From an uncultured Planctomycetota bacterium (GTDB lineage: Bacteria; Planctomycetota; UBA1135; UBA2386), in the NCBI GenBank assembly GCA_903925435.1, contig CAIYFF010000244.1, positions 1 to 6,370 of the forward strand: a stretch of 6,370 nucleotides of DNA, read 5' to 3'. The position numbers and the translations under genes are program-made. Positions 1 through 6,323 of this stretch are shown here, piece after piece; within the stretch, counting starts at the first letter, position 1; each line of letters opens with the position of its first letter. The notes under the pieces were generated by a model. It was given only the letters and a program-made list of their open reading frames with translations, was not told the origin of the DNA and searched no databases.

Positions 1-360
1 GAAGTCGAGAATCTCGCCAAGATCGTCGTCGACCAGTCCTCGGGCACCGTGCTCGCGGGCGAAGGCGTGCTGATCAGCCCCTGCGTCGTGGGACTCACCG
101 ATCTCACGATCTCGATCGTCGACGAAGAAGAAGTCTCGCAGCCGACTCCGCTCAGCAATGGCGCAACCGAACGTGTGTCGCGCACGCGCATCCAAGTCGA
201 CACGCAGAGCACCGACCTCAAGCCTGTGGCCGGCGGCGCAACTGTCGCCGAACTGCTGCAGAACCTGCGCGCGCTCGGCCTCACGCCGCAGCAGCTCGTG
301 TCCGTGTTCCAAGCGCTCGACGACGGCGGCTATCTGCACGCCCAACTGGAGGTGCGCTGA
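1..360 (+). CDS. flgI: Flagellar P-ring protein FlgI, C-terminal part (5' end outside window)
   Basis: FlgI is exported to the periplasm and assembles the P-ring, the bushing around the flagellar rod at the peptidoglycan layer. Only the last 119 residues are present, open from the first base of the window to TGA at 358-360. They match the usual FlgI C-terminus. An ARVVVNERTGTVV-like stretch appears as AKIVVDQSSGTVLAGEGV, followed by an ISP motif, then VSQPTPLSNG (family form VSQPAPFSNG). A GGATVAELLQNLRALGLTP segment and the terminal LQAELEV-type ending (here HAQLEVR) complete it. An odd detail is a cysteine right after the ISP motif (ISPCVVG), where I would expect a small residue such as Val or Ala. 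The stop codon overlaps the flgJ start by one base, so the two are probably translationally coupled. The signal peptide and N-terminal two-thirds lie upstream and cannot be judged. Confidence 0.95.
   Translation, partial: EVENLAKIVVDQSSGTVLAGEGVLISPCVVGLTDLTISIVDEEEVSQPTPLSNGATERVSRTRIQVDTQSTDLKPVAGGATVAELLQNLRALGLTPQQLVSVFQALDDGGYLHAQLEVR
348..352 (+). promoter_or_regulatory. Ribosome binding site for flgJ, inside the flgI end
   Basis: GGAGG lies within the last codons of flgI, 7 bases before ATG at 360 and 16 before the in-frame ATG at 369. The spacing favours the start at 360, which gives the TGATG stop-start overlap with flgI. Confidence 0.75.
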
Positions 361-788
361 TGGACGCGATGGGCAAGCTGACCACGGCTTCGCTGAAGCC
401 GCAGACCGACGAGCAAGTCTCCGCCAAGAAGGCGCGCGACACCGCGCAGCAGTTCGAGGCGACGCTCGTGCGTCAACTCGTCGGATCGTTGCGTTCGACC
501 TCCAAGATCGGCGGCGAAGAAGGCGGCATGTTCGGCTCCGAGCCGGGCTCCGACACCTACGCCGACTGGTTTGACGAGCACGTCGCGAACGACATCTCGG
601 AGCACGGCAAGATCGGCGTCGCCGACGCGCTCATCGCCGAGTTCGACCGCCACAAGCGCGGCCGCGTCGAGAAGAAGGCCGCAGCACACGAGCAATCGCT
701 CGACCAGATCGACCAGAAGCAACTTGCTGCTCCGCGCATGCCGACGCAGCTCCACGGCCTCGAAGGAGGGGATCATGCAACTCGTTGA
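360..788 (+). CDS. flgJ: FlgJ-type rod-binding protein (single domain, no muramidase)
   Basis: This is a 142-residue protein matching the N-terminal rod-binding domain of FlgJ, which caps or scaffolds the growing rod in the periplasm. The domain spans about residues 27-95. AQQFEATLVRQLVGSLRST (29-47) is the family's first amphipathic helix with its FEA core. YADWFDEHVANDISEHGKIGVADAL (67-91, with the usual YxDxxDE and GxIGxADxL pattern) is the second half. The glucosaminidase-like muramidase domain of the ~310-aa enteric FlgJ is absent, as in many non-enteric bacteria, so a separate enzyme must open the peptidoglycan. The tail (about 98-142) is charged, rich in Lys, Glu and Gln, and not conserved as far as I can tell. 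Its last codons carry the ribosome binding site and start of the next gene, with a 14-base overlap. ATG at 360 is chosen for the 7-base spacing to GGAGG. Confidence 0.92.
   Translation: MDAMGKLTTASLKPQTDEQVSAKKARDTAQQFEATLVRQLVGSLRSTSKIGGEEGGMFGSEPGSDTYADWFDEHVANDISEHGKIGVADALIAEFDRHKRGRVEKKAAAHEQSLDQIDQKQLAAPRMPTQLHGLEGGDHATR
764..769 (+). promoter_or_regulatory. Ribosome binding site for flgN, inside flgJ
   Basis: A full AGGAGG lies 5 bases before ATG at 775, inside the final codons of flgJ. It fixes the flgN start, although the same frame stays open well upstream through flgJ. Confidence 0.8.
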
Positions 789-1323
789 GATCGCGCAACG
801 CCTCGCTGCGTCGCTCGACGCGTCCACGGCTCTGCTGCTGCAGATGACCGAGGGATTGCGCTCGCGCCGCACCAACTGGATCTCCGCCCGCGCAAGCGTG
901 CTCGCCGAGCCCGCAGTCGCAATGGGCGATCTCGCCGCGCGGCTGGAGCAAGAAGAAGGCAAGCAACGCGAGTTGCTCGATCGCGCAGCGCAGTCGTTCA
1001 AGCCGCTCACCGGAGCGCCGGGCAAGCGTCGCATCCATGCGTCGGACCTGTGCGACCAGTTGCCGGCCTTTGCAGCACAGCGCCTGCAGAAGTCCGCGGA
1101 CAAGGCGGCCATGGCCAGCAAGGCCGTGCGCCGCGAACTCGCTCTCGGCGAACGGCTCTTGCGCTTCTCGCAAGCAGCGCACGAGAGCCTCGTTGCCGGA
1201 GTCACGGTCGCCGCGCAATCGCGCGACGACGTCGGCTCCTACGACCGCAATGCGCGCCGCGTCGGCGCCGCGTTGCCGAGCACAGGAACACGGCCAGGCA
1301 GCCTGGTCGACGGACGGATCTGA
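775..1323 (+). CDS. flgN: FlgN-like export chaperone for FlgK and FlgL
   Basis: This is a 182-residue protein that is almost wholly helical. FlgN is a cytoplasmic chaperone that binds the C-terminal helices of FlgK and FlgL, keeps them from aggregating and delivers them to the flagellar export gate. The support is as follows. Three long helices with heptad-like leucines span about 1-34, 43-75 and 94-145. The second contains the pattern LAARLEQEEGKQRELLDRA (53-71), which resembles the FlgN core. A short C-terminal tail begins SYDRNARR (155-162) and ends in GSLVDGRI, like the YxxxG-type tails of FlgN proteins. The position directly before flgK and flgL fits a chaperone-client arrangement. The length is somewhat above the usual ~140 aa. 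Sequence identity in this family is low, so the call rests on fold pattern plus context. A generic helical flagellar chaperone is the alternative. The start is set by AGGAGG five bases upstream. Confidence 0.8.
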   Translation: MQLVEIAQRLAASLDASTALLLQMTEGLRSRRTNWISARASVLAEPAVAMGDLAARLEQEEGKQRELLDRAAQSFKPLTGAPGKRRIHASDLCDQLPAFAAQRLQKSADKAAMASKAVRRELALGERLLRFSQAAHESLVAGVTVAAQSRDDVGSYDRNARRVGAALPSTGTRPGSLVDGRI

Positions 1324-1335
1324 GGAGGCACGAAC

Positions 1336-3699
1336 ATGAGCTTGGGATTCGGACTCGGAGCTGGACTGCGCGCACTGACCGCAGCGCGGCTTGGCATGCA
1401 GACCGCCGGCAACAACGTCGCCAACGCCAACACGCCCGGCTACTCGCGCCAACGCGTCGAGCTGTCCGCGGCGATGCCGATGACGCTCGCGCGCGGCATG
1501 CAGATCGGCATGGGCGTCGACGTGTCGTCGATCACGCGGCTCGTCGATGACGGCCTCGAGCGGCGCCTTCGCATGCAGCAAGGCCTCGTCGCTGGCGCGC
1601 AAGTCGACATGTCGCGCATGAGCGAGTTGGAGAACATGCTCGCAGAGCCCAACGGCGGCTTGAGCACCGGGCTCTCCGACCTGTTCGGCGCGCTCGGCCG
1701 CTTGCAAACCGACCCCAGCGAACGCTCGCTGCGCGGCGGCGTCGTGCAATCCGCCAACACGCTCGCGCAGAACTTCAACTTGCTGTCTGGCCGCCTCGAC
1801 GAGTTGGCCGGCGGCACGTTCGACGAAGTGCGCGGCCTCGTCACGCAAGCCAACCAACTCGCGTCGAACGTCGCGGACCTCAACGCGCAGATCGTCGCAA
1901 TCGAAGCCAACGGCACGCAGGCCAACGACCTTCGCGACACGCGCGCGGAGCAAGTGCGCCAGCTGTCCGAGCTCGTCGACGTCAGCGCTCTCGAGCGCGG
2001 CGCCGGTTCGCTCGATCTCCTCGTCGGCGGTCGCTTGCTCGTCGCTGGCTCGCGCGCTTCGACGCTCGCGGTCGGCAAGACCACGGGCGGCGCAACGCAA
2101 GTGCTCGTGAATGGCACCACCACCGCGATCGAGCCGCGCCAAGGCCGCATCGCCGCGTTGCTGCGCAGCGAGCAAACTGGGCTCACCGGCTACAGCTCGC
2201 GCATCGACCAGATGGCGCGCAGCCTGATCCTCGAAACCAACCGCCGCCACTCGACCGGCATGCCCGCATCGGGCCCCTACCAGTCGCTCACTTCGACCGT
2301 GATGCCGCAAGACGGCGACGGCGACGGCGTGCGCGGCGACGAGTTGTTGTCGCAGAGCGGCCTGCCGTTCGACGTGCAAAACGGCTCGCTCTACGTCTCG
2401 ATGACGGATCGGGCCACCGGTCGCATGACGCGCACGCGCATCGACATCGATCCGACGCAACTCAACCTCACCGACGTCGCGTGGCGCCTCGACCAGATCG
2501 ACAACCTCAGCGCGAGCGTCGACACGACCGGCAAGCTGCGCATCGCGGCGGACTCGGGCTACGGCGTCGACTTCTCGCCGCGGCTCGATCCCAACCCAGC
2601 CGTCGCCGGCACGTTTGGCGGCGCAGCGCCGAGCATGAGCAGCTCCGGCGCGGGGCCATACGACCTGTCGACGCAGACGTTCCCCGTCACGTTCGTCGTG
2701 CAGAACGGCACCACGGCCTCGCCGCGCTCCACCAACGTCACGCTCGACGCGACGGACTTCGCAAACCCCGCTGCTGCATCGACCGACGAACTGGTCGCCG
2801 CGATCAACGCCGACCTCGGCGGCAACGCGACGGCGAGCAACGTCAACGGTCGCCTCGTCATCACGAGCACGAGCAGCGGCGCCGACGCGCAGCTCGCGTT
2901 CAACGACATGGCCGGCGGCACTGCCGTGAGCGCGCTCGGCCTGCCGACGACCGTCGCCATGGGCCAGAGCAGCGCAGTCGACGTGCGCGTGAGCGGCGCA
3001 TACACCGGCAGCGAGAACGACCAATACTCGTTCTACGCCGTCGGCGACGGCCAAGTCGGCGTCACGGCCGGACTGATGTTCTCGGTCTCCGATCGCGCAG
3101 GCGCGCTCGTTGCCACGCTCGACGTCGGCGACAGCTATGAGCCAGGCACGGACCTCGATGTCGGCAACGGCGTGAAGGTGTCGTTTGGTCCCGGCCGCAT
3201 CCAATCGAGCACCGGGCAGGCATTCGCGCTCGACACGCTCGCCGACAGCGACACCAGCGACATCCTGGTGGCGCTCGGCATCAACTCGTTCTTCCAAGGC
3301 AGCGGCGCCGCCGACATCGCGGTCAACCCAGAGTTGCGCGCCAACGTCGATGCGCTCGCGGCCGGCATCGGCAGCGCAGAAGGCGACGCGGGCAACCTCA
3401 TTCGCTTGCTCGACCTTCGCGAATCCGAAGTCGACGACCTCGATGCGAACACGATCGAGGACTTCTGGGCCGACGTGATCGGCGACGTCGGTTTCGAGAC
3501 CGCCGGCGCAGAGGACACGCTCGCCGCGCAGGACCTGTTGCTGCAACGGCTCGAGGCCGAGCGCGAGTCCGTGAGCGGCGTCAACCTCGACGAAGAGATG
3601 CTCGACATGGTGCGCTTCCAGCAGTCGTTCGACGCTGCCGCGCGCTTTCTGTCGACGGTGCAAGAACTGACGGACACGCTGATCAACCTGGGGAGGTGA
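1336..3699 (+). CDS. flgK: Flagellar hook-associated protein 1 FlgK, enlarged
   Basis: FlgK forms the first ring of the hook-filament junction and is secreted through the flagellar export apparatus without a signal peptide. The N-terminus has the rod/hook-family motif NNVANANTPGYSRQ (26-39). The C-terminus has the canonical GVNLDEEMLDMVRFQQSF (748-765) followed by the AAARFLSTVQELTDTLINL helix. At 787 residues it is well over 200 longer than enteric FlgK (about 550). The extra length lies in the middle. There is an Asp/Gly loop (326-336), a beta module at about 344-413 and a second, similar one at about 449-524 that contains DELVAAINADL (hook-IN-like). A third beta-rich module runs from about 548 to 622 (GAYTGSENDQYSF to VSFGPGRI). 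These probably form surface-exposed domains at the junction. AGGAGG lies 7 bases before ATG at 1336, and the gap from flgN is 12 bases. I see no frameshift or broken motif. Confidence 0.97.
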   Translation: MSLGFGLGAGLRALTAARLGMQTAGNNVANANTPGYSRQRVELSAAMPMTLARGMQIGMGVDVSSITRLVDDGLERRLRMQQGLVAGAQVDMSRMSELENMLAEPNGGLSTGLSDLFGALGRLQTDPSERSLRGGVVQSANTLAQNFNLLSGRLDELAGGTFDEVRGLVTQANQLASNVADLNAQIVAIEANGTQANDLRDTRAEQVRQLSELVDVSALERGAGSLDLLVGGRLLVAGSRASTLAVGKTTGGATQVLVNGTTTAIEPRQGRIAALLRSEQTGLTGYSSRIDQMARSLILETNRRHSTGMPASGPYQSLTSTVMPQDGDGDGVRGDELLSQSGLPFDVQNGSLYVSMTDRATGRMTRTRIDIDPTQLNLTDVAWRLDQIDNLSASVDTTGKLRIAADSGYGVDFSPRLDPNPAVAGTFGGAAPSMSSSGAGPYDLSTQTFPVTFVVQNGTTASPRSTNVTLDATDFANPAAASTDELVAAINADLGGNATASNVNGRLVITSTSSGADAQLAFNDMAGGTAVSALGLPTTVAMGQSSAVDVRVSGAYTGSENDQYSFYAVGDGQVGVTAGLMFSVSDRAGALVATLDVGDSYEPGTDLDVGNGVKVSFGPGRIQSSTGQAFALDTLADSDTSDILVALGINSFFQGSGAADIAVNPELRANVDALAAGIGSAEGDAGNLIRLLDLRESEVDDLDANTIEDFWADVIGDVGFETAGAEDTLAAQDLLLQRLEAERESVSGVNLDEEMLDMVRFQQSFDAAARFLSTVQELTDTLINLGR
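3691..3696 (+). promoter_or_regulatory. Ribosome binding site for flgL, at the end of flgK
   Basis: GGGAGG immediately precedes the flgK stop codon and is 8 bases before ATG at 3705. An in-frame GTG at 3696 would have this site on top of its own start codon, so ATG 3705 is preferred. It also gives the standard FlgL N-terminus MRITQ. Confidence 0.8.
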
Positions 3700-3704
3700 T
3701 CGAA

Positions 3705-5108
3705 ATGCGCATCACACAAGGCCACCTGTTTGCGCGAGCGCTCGGCGACATCCAGCGCAGCTTGACGAAGTACACCGGCCTGCAACAGCAGGTCGCGAGC
3801 GGCAAGCGCATCGAACTGGCGTCGGACGATCCCATCGCCGCGTTGCGCATTCTGCCGATGCAGAACGACCTCAAGAACCTCGAGCAGATGTCGGAGAACG
3901 TCGCGCTCGCGCGCGAATCGCTCGACACCGGTGCGGCGGCGCTCGAGGACGGCTCGTCGGTGATGCAGCGCGTGCGCGAACTCACGATGCAGGCGAGCAA
4001 CGGCACGTTTGCGCAAGGCGATCGCGCGAGCATCGGCGCCGAGATGGACCAGCTGCTGCAACAACTCGTCGGCATCGGCAACGCGCGTCGCGGCGAGCGC
4101 TTCCTGTTTGGCGGCACCGAGAGCGGCACGCCACCGTTTGAGATCGTCGATGACGCATCGGGCACGCGCGTCGTGTATCGCGGCAACCGCGAACGCCTCG
4201 ACGTCGCCGTGGCGCCCGGCGTCACCACCGGCCTCAACCTCGCCGGCGACTCGATCTTCCAATCGCGCAATCGCAGCGGCGTCACGATGACCGGCGACAC
4301 GGGCGCGCGCGCAACGGGCACCGGCGACACGGCGGTTGGGTTCCAGACGCTGTCCGTCACGTTCGCAGGCCTCCACACCGACGCGCCTTCAGGCATCGAA
4401 ACGGGCGGCGGCGACACCAACCTCGTAGGCGAAGTCAGCTACGCCTACACCGCGTCGCCTGCATCGCTCAGCATCGGCGGCGGCCCCGCGATCGCGATCC
4501 CTGCGACCAATCGGGACTTCGTCACTGCCGACGGCCGCACGCTCAACCTCACGGTCACTGCGGCGCCGACGCCAGCTACCGGGACCTTCACCGCCAAGGC
4601 GGCGCTCAGTGTCGACGGCGGCGAGAGTTCGATCGAGGTCTCGGACTTCTCCGCGACTGCGGTCGGCGTTCGCGACGCCAATGGCGGAAGCACGGTGCAC
4701 ATCGACGTCACTGGCCTCGCGCGCATTGGCACCAATGAGATCAAGCACGAAGGCACGTTTGACGCCTTCACGCTGCTGGTCTCGCTGCGCGACATCCTGC
4801 AGAACGAGAACGCCGTCAGCGACGAAAGCGTGCGAGATCGCGCGTCTGCGCTGCTGTCCGAGATCGACTCGGCGCACGACGCCGTGCTCGACGGCCTGTC
4901 TGAGCTCGGCTTCCGCTCGTCGAGCATGCAAGCGATCGACAACCGCGTCTCGGGCTTGCGCACGTCGCGCGAGAAGTCGTTGTCGGACCTCCAAGACACC
5001 GACATGGCGCAGGCAATCCTCGAACTGCAGCGCCAGGACATCGCCTACCAAGCTGCGTTGCAGATGGGCTCGCGCGTGATCCAGACGAGCTTGCAGAACT
5101 TCTTGTGA
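3705..5108 (+). CDS. flgL: Flagellar hook-associated protein 3 FlgL, enlarged
   Basis: FlgL forms the second junction ring, between FlgK and the flagellin filament. It is exported without a cleaved signal. The N-terminus is diagnostic: MRITQ (1-5) and QQQVASGKRIELASDDP (27-43), matching the flagellin-family SGKRIxxxSDDP motif. The C-terminal helix contains SDLQDTDMAQAILELQRQD, then AYQAALQMGSRVIQTSLQNFL (447-467), matching the usual SL.dfL ending. A GERFLFGG segment followed by a beta-rich part is also typical of FlgL. At 467 residues it is about 150 longer than enteric FlgL (317). The extra part is a Gly/Thr/Ala/Ser-rich beta region at about 193-338, starting with TGDTGARATGTGDT. I recall similar stretches in FlgL of Planctomycetota but cannot check this. 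The gene starts five bases after the flgK stop, so coupled translation is likely. A GTG start at 3696 would add three residues and is less likely. Confidence 0.96.
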   Translation: MRITQGHLFARALGDIQRSLTKYTGLQQQVASGKRIELASDDPIAALRILPMQNDLKNLEQMSENVALARESLDTGAAALEDGSSVMQRVRELTMQASNGTFAQGDRASIGAEMDQLLQQLVGIGNARRGERFLFGGTESGTPPFEIVDDASGTRVVYRGNRERLDVAVAPGVTTGLNLAGDSIFQSRNRSGVTMTGDTGARATGTGDTAVGFQTLSVTFAGLHTDAPSGIETGGGDTNLVGEVSYAYTASPASLSIGGGPAIAIPATNRDFVTADGRTLNLTVTAAPTPATGTFTAKAALSVDGGESSIEVSDFSATAVGVRDANGGSTVHIDVTGLARIGTNEIKHEGTFDAFTLLVSLRDILQNENAVSDESVRDRASALLSEIDSAHDAVLDGLSELGFRSSSMQAIDNRVSGLRTSREKSLSDLQDTDMAQAILELQRQDIAYQAALQMGSRVIQTSLQNFL

Positions 5109-5118
5109 GAGACGCATC

Positions 5119-5397
5119 GTGACTTCCCCCGCCGATCCCCTCCACGTCACGCCCAATATCGCGCCCGCGGCGCAGACAGCGCAGCCTGCGCGGTCCGCGA
5201 ACGGCAGCGATTCTTCGCCTGCGTTCCGACGCTTGCTCGAGTCGCTCGAACAGCTCGCGCAGCATCACGCCAAAGCCGAGCCCGTCGAGGACGCAGAGTC
5301 GCTGAAGCGCGCCATCGAAGACGCGGACTCCGGCTTTGCGCAAGCGATGGACCTGCGCCGCGCGCTCGAGGACGCCTTCAAGACGAGGCTGCCGTGA
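5119..5397 (+). CDS. Unrecognised 92-aa helical protein in the flagellar operon
   Basis: I do not recognise this protein. It starts with GTG ten bases after the flgL stop, behind only a weak purine stretch (GAGAGA at 5107-5112). It ends inside the start of the next gene (GTGA, 4-base overlap). Residues 1-33 are rich in Pro, Ala and Ser and look disordered. Residues 34-50 (PAFRRLLESLEQLAQHH) and about 56-89 (VEDAESLKRAIEDADSGFA and onward to LRRALEDAFK) form two amphipathic, charged helices. There is no signal peptide, membrane segment or cysteine. It is likely real because it is tightly packed between two coding genes and coupled to the one after it. The small helical shape and the place after flgL would suit a cytoplasmic chaperone or an assembly helper. 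That is inference from size and position only. Confidence 0.72.
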   Translation: MTSPADPLHVTPNIAPAAQTAQPARSANGSDSSPAFRRLLESLEQLAQHHAKAEPVEDAESLKRAIEDADSGFAQAMDLRRALEDAFKTRLP

Positions 5398-6281
5398 CGC
5401 TGATCGCCGAGCCTGAGCTGCGCTTCTGCGACCGCGGCGGCATCGCGCCGTTCTTGGAGCAGATCGACGAATGGCTTTTGCCCGGCGCGTTCTATGGCGC
5501 ACAGCACACGTGGCCGCAGCTGTATCGCAGCGACGGCGACGGCAGGTTTTGCGCGTTGTTCGATGCCGAACGTCTCGTCAGCCAATGCGCATTTCGCATC
5601 GCCACTGCGCGCACCGACCAAGGGCTGCGCCGCGTGGCGTTATTGGGCTCGGTCGTCACCGACCCCGATTTTCGCGGCCACGGCTATGCGCAACGCGTCG
5701 TCCGCGCGAGCCTCGATGCGTGCAAAGCAAGCGGCGCCGATATGGCGCTTCTATGGGCCGAGGAGCAAGGCCTCTATGCCCGCTGCGGCTTTGTCGCAGG
5801 AATCGACGAGACCTGCTGCGTCGTCGAATCCGGGATTGCCAATGAGGATGGCGTCGTGCGCGAAGCCACGATCTTCGACCACGCGCGACTCCATAGCCTG
5901 CACAGCCAAAAGCCGCTCGGCATCCAACGCACGCCACGCGCCATGTCCGCCTTGCTGACGACGCCCGGCTTGTCCACATTCGTGCTCGAGCGAAGCGGCG
6001 AGGTCGTGGCCTATGCATGCACCGGCAAGGGCGCCGACCTGCAGGGCTGGTGGCACGAGTTTGGCGGCTCGGACAATGACATTGCTTCCTTGCTGCCGCG
6101 CGCGCTCGACCTCACAGGCCACCCACAGGCCATTGTCATTGTCCCGCCTTATCGCAATGCGCTCGTGCGCGAACTCGGCCCCGCGTGCATCGAGGTCGCG
6201 ACGGTCGCGGGTCCCATGGTGGCGAAGCTGACCGACCAAGTCGCGGCGACGGTGTTCGTGGACGGGCTGGACTCGGTGTAG
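5394..6281 (+). CDS. GNAT-family N-acetyltransferase, two-lobed
   Basis: This is a 295-residue protein with a GNAT fold in its first half. GNAT enzymes move an acetyl group from acetyl-CoA to an amine. Motif A, the CoA pyrophosphate loop, is clear: LLGSVVTDPDFRGHGYA (83-99), containing RGHGYA of the R/QxxGxG/A type. LYARCGF (127-133) is the usual motif B, with Tyr128 a candidate general acid. The second half (about 160-280) has no second RxxGxG loop. Its alternating strands and helices (STFVLERSGEVVAYACTGKG, then GWWHEFGG) suggest a degenerate second lobe or substrate domain, loosely like Eis-type enzymes. The GTG start at 5394 sits five bases after GAGG and overlaps the previous stop as GTGA, so it is the last gene of the flagellar unit. 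The substrate is unknown. A flagellar protein, a flagellar sugar or something unrelated to motility are all possible. Confidence 0.85.
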   Translation: MTLIAEPELRFCDRGGIAPFLEQIDEWLLPGAFYGAQHTWPQLYRSDGDGRFCALFDAERLVSQCAFRIATARTDQGLRRVALLGSVVTDPDFRGHGYAQRVVRASLDACKASGADMALLWAEEQGLYARCGFVAGIDETCCVVESGIANEDGVVREATIFDHARLHSLHSQKPLGIQRTPRAMSALLTTPGLSTFVLERSGEVVAYACTGKGADLQGWWHEFGGSDNDIASLLPRALDLTGHPQAIVIVPPYRNALVRELGPACIEVATVAGPMVAKLTDQVAATVFVDGLDSV

Positions 6282-6284
6282 CAG

Positions 6285-6323
6285 CGGCCGACGGGTCGCG
6301 CGTCGCGGCCGTGATTCGCTTTT
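6285..6323 (+). terminator. Possible weak intrinsic terminator after the GNAT gene
   Basis: CGGCCGACG at 6285-6293 can pair with CGTCGCGGCCG at 6301-6311, forming a G+C-rich stem with a two-base bulge and a seven-base loop. TTTT follows at 6320-6323 after an eight-base spacer. The spacer is too long and the T-run too short for a strong terminator, and CGGCCG is itself a palindrome, so this may be chance in a G+C-rich genome. The remaining bases to 6370 hold no feature I can support. Confidence 0.3.

Noticed and set aside
158..574. A + strand frame across the flgI-flgJ junction
   Set aside because: It is an out-of-frame reading of two clear genes, with Arg/Ser/Ala-rich shadow composition and no ribosome binding site.
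2311..2328. GACGGC triple repeat as a tandem-repeat or phase-variation tract
   Set aside because: Three six-base units in frame cannot shift the reading frame, and the repeat is explained by the DGDGDG peptide.
631..3663. A 1010-codon open frame on the minus strand, antisense to flgJ, flgN and flgK
   Set aside because: It is a shadow of strong G+C codon bias on the + strand. Its translation is a low-complexity mix of Arg, Ala, Val, Glu and Asp with no domain I recognise, while the + strand genes have unmistakable family motifs throughout.
3135..4376. A 413-codon minus-strand frame, plus others opposite flgL
   Set aside because: Same cause: it lies wholly opposite the flgK end and flgL, has no recognisable motif, and changes character partway as expected of a non-coding frame.
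5109..5118. Possible csrA or fliW gene after flgL, as in many flagellar operons
   Set aside because: The frame after flgL encodes the 92-aa helical protein and then the GNAT enzyme, and neither resembles CsrA or FliW. FlgM is also absent from the window.
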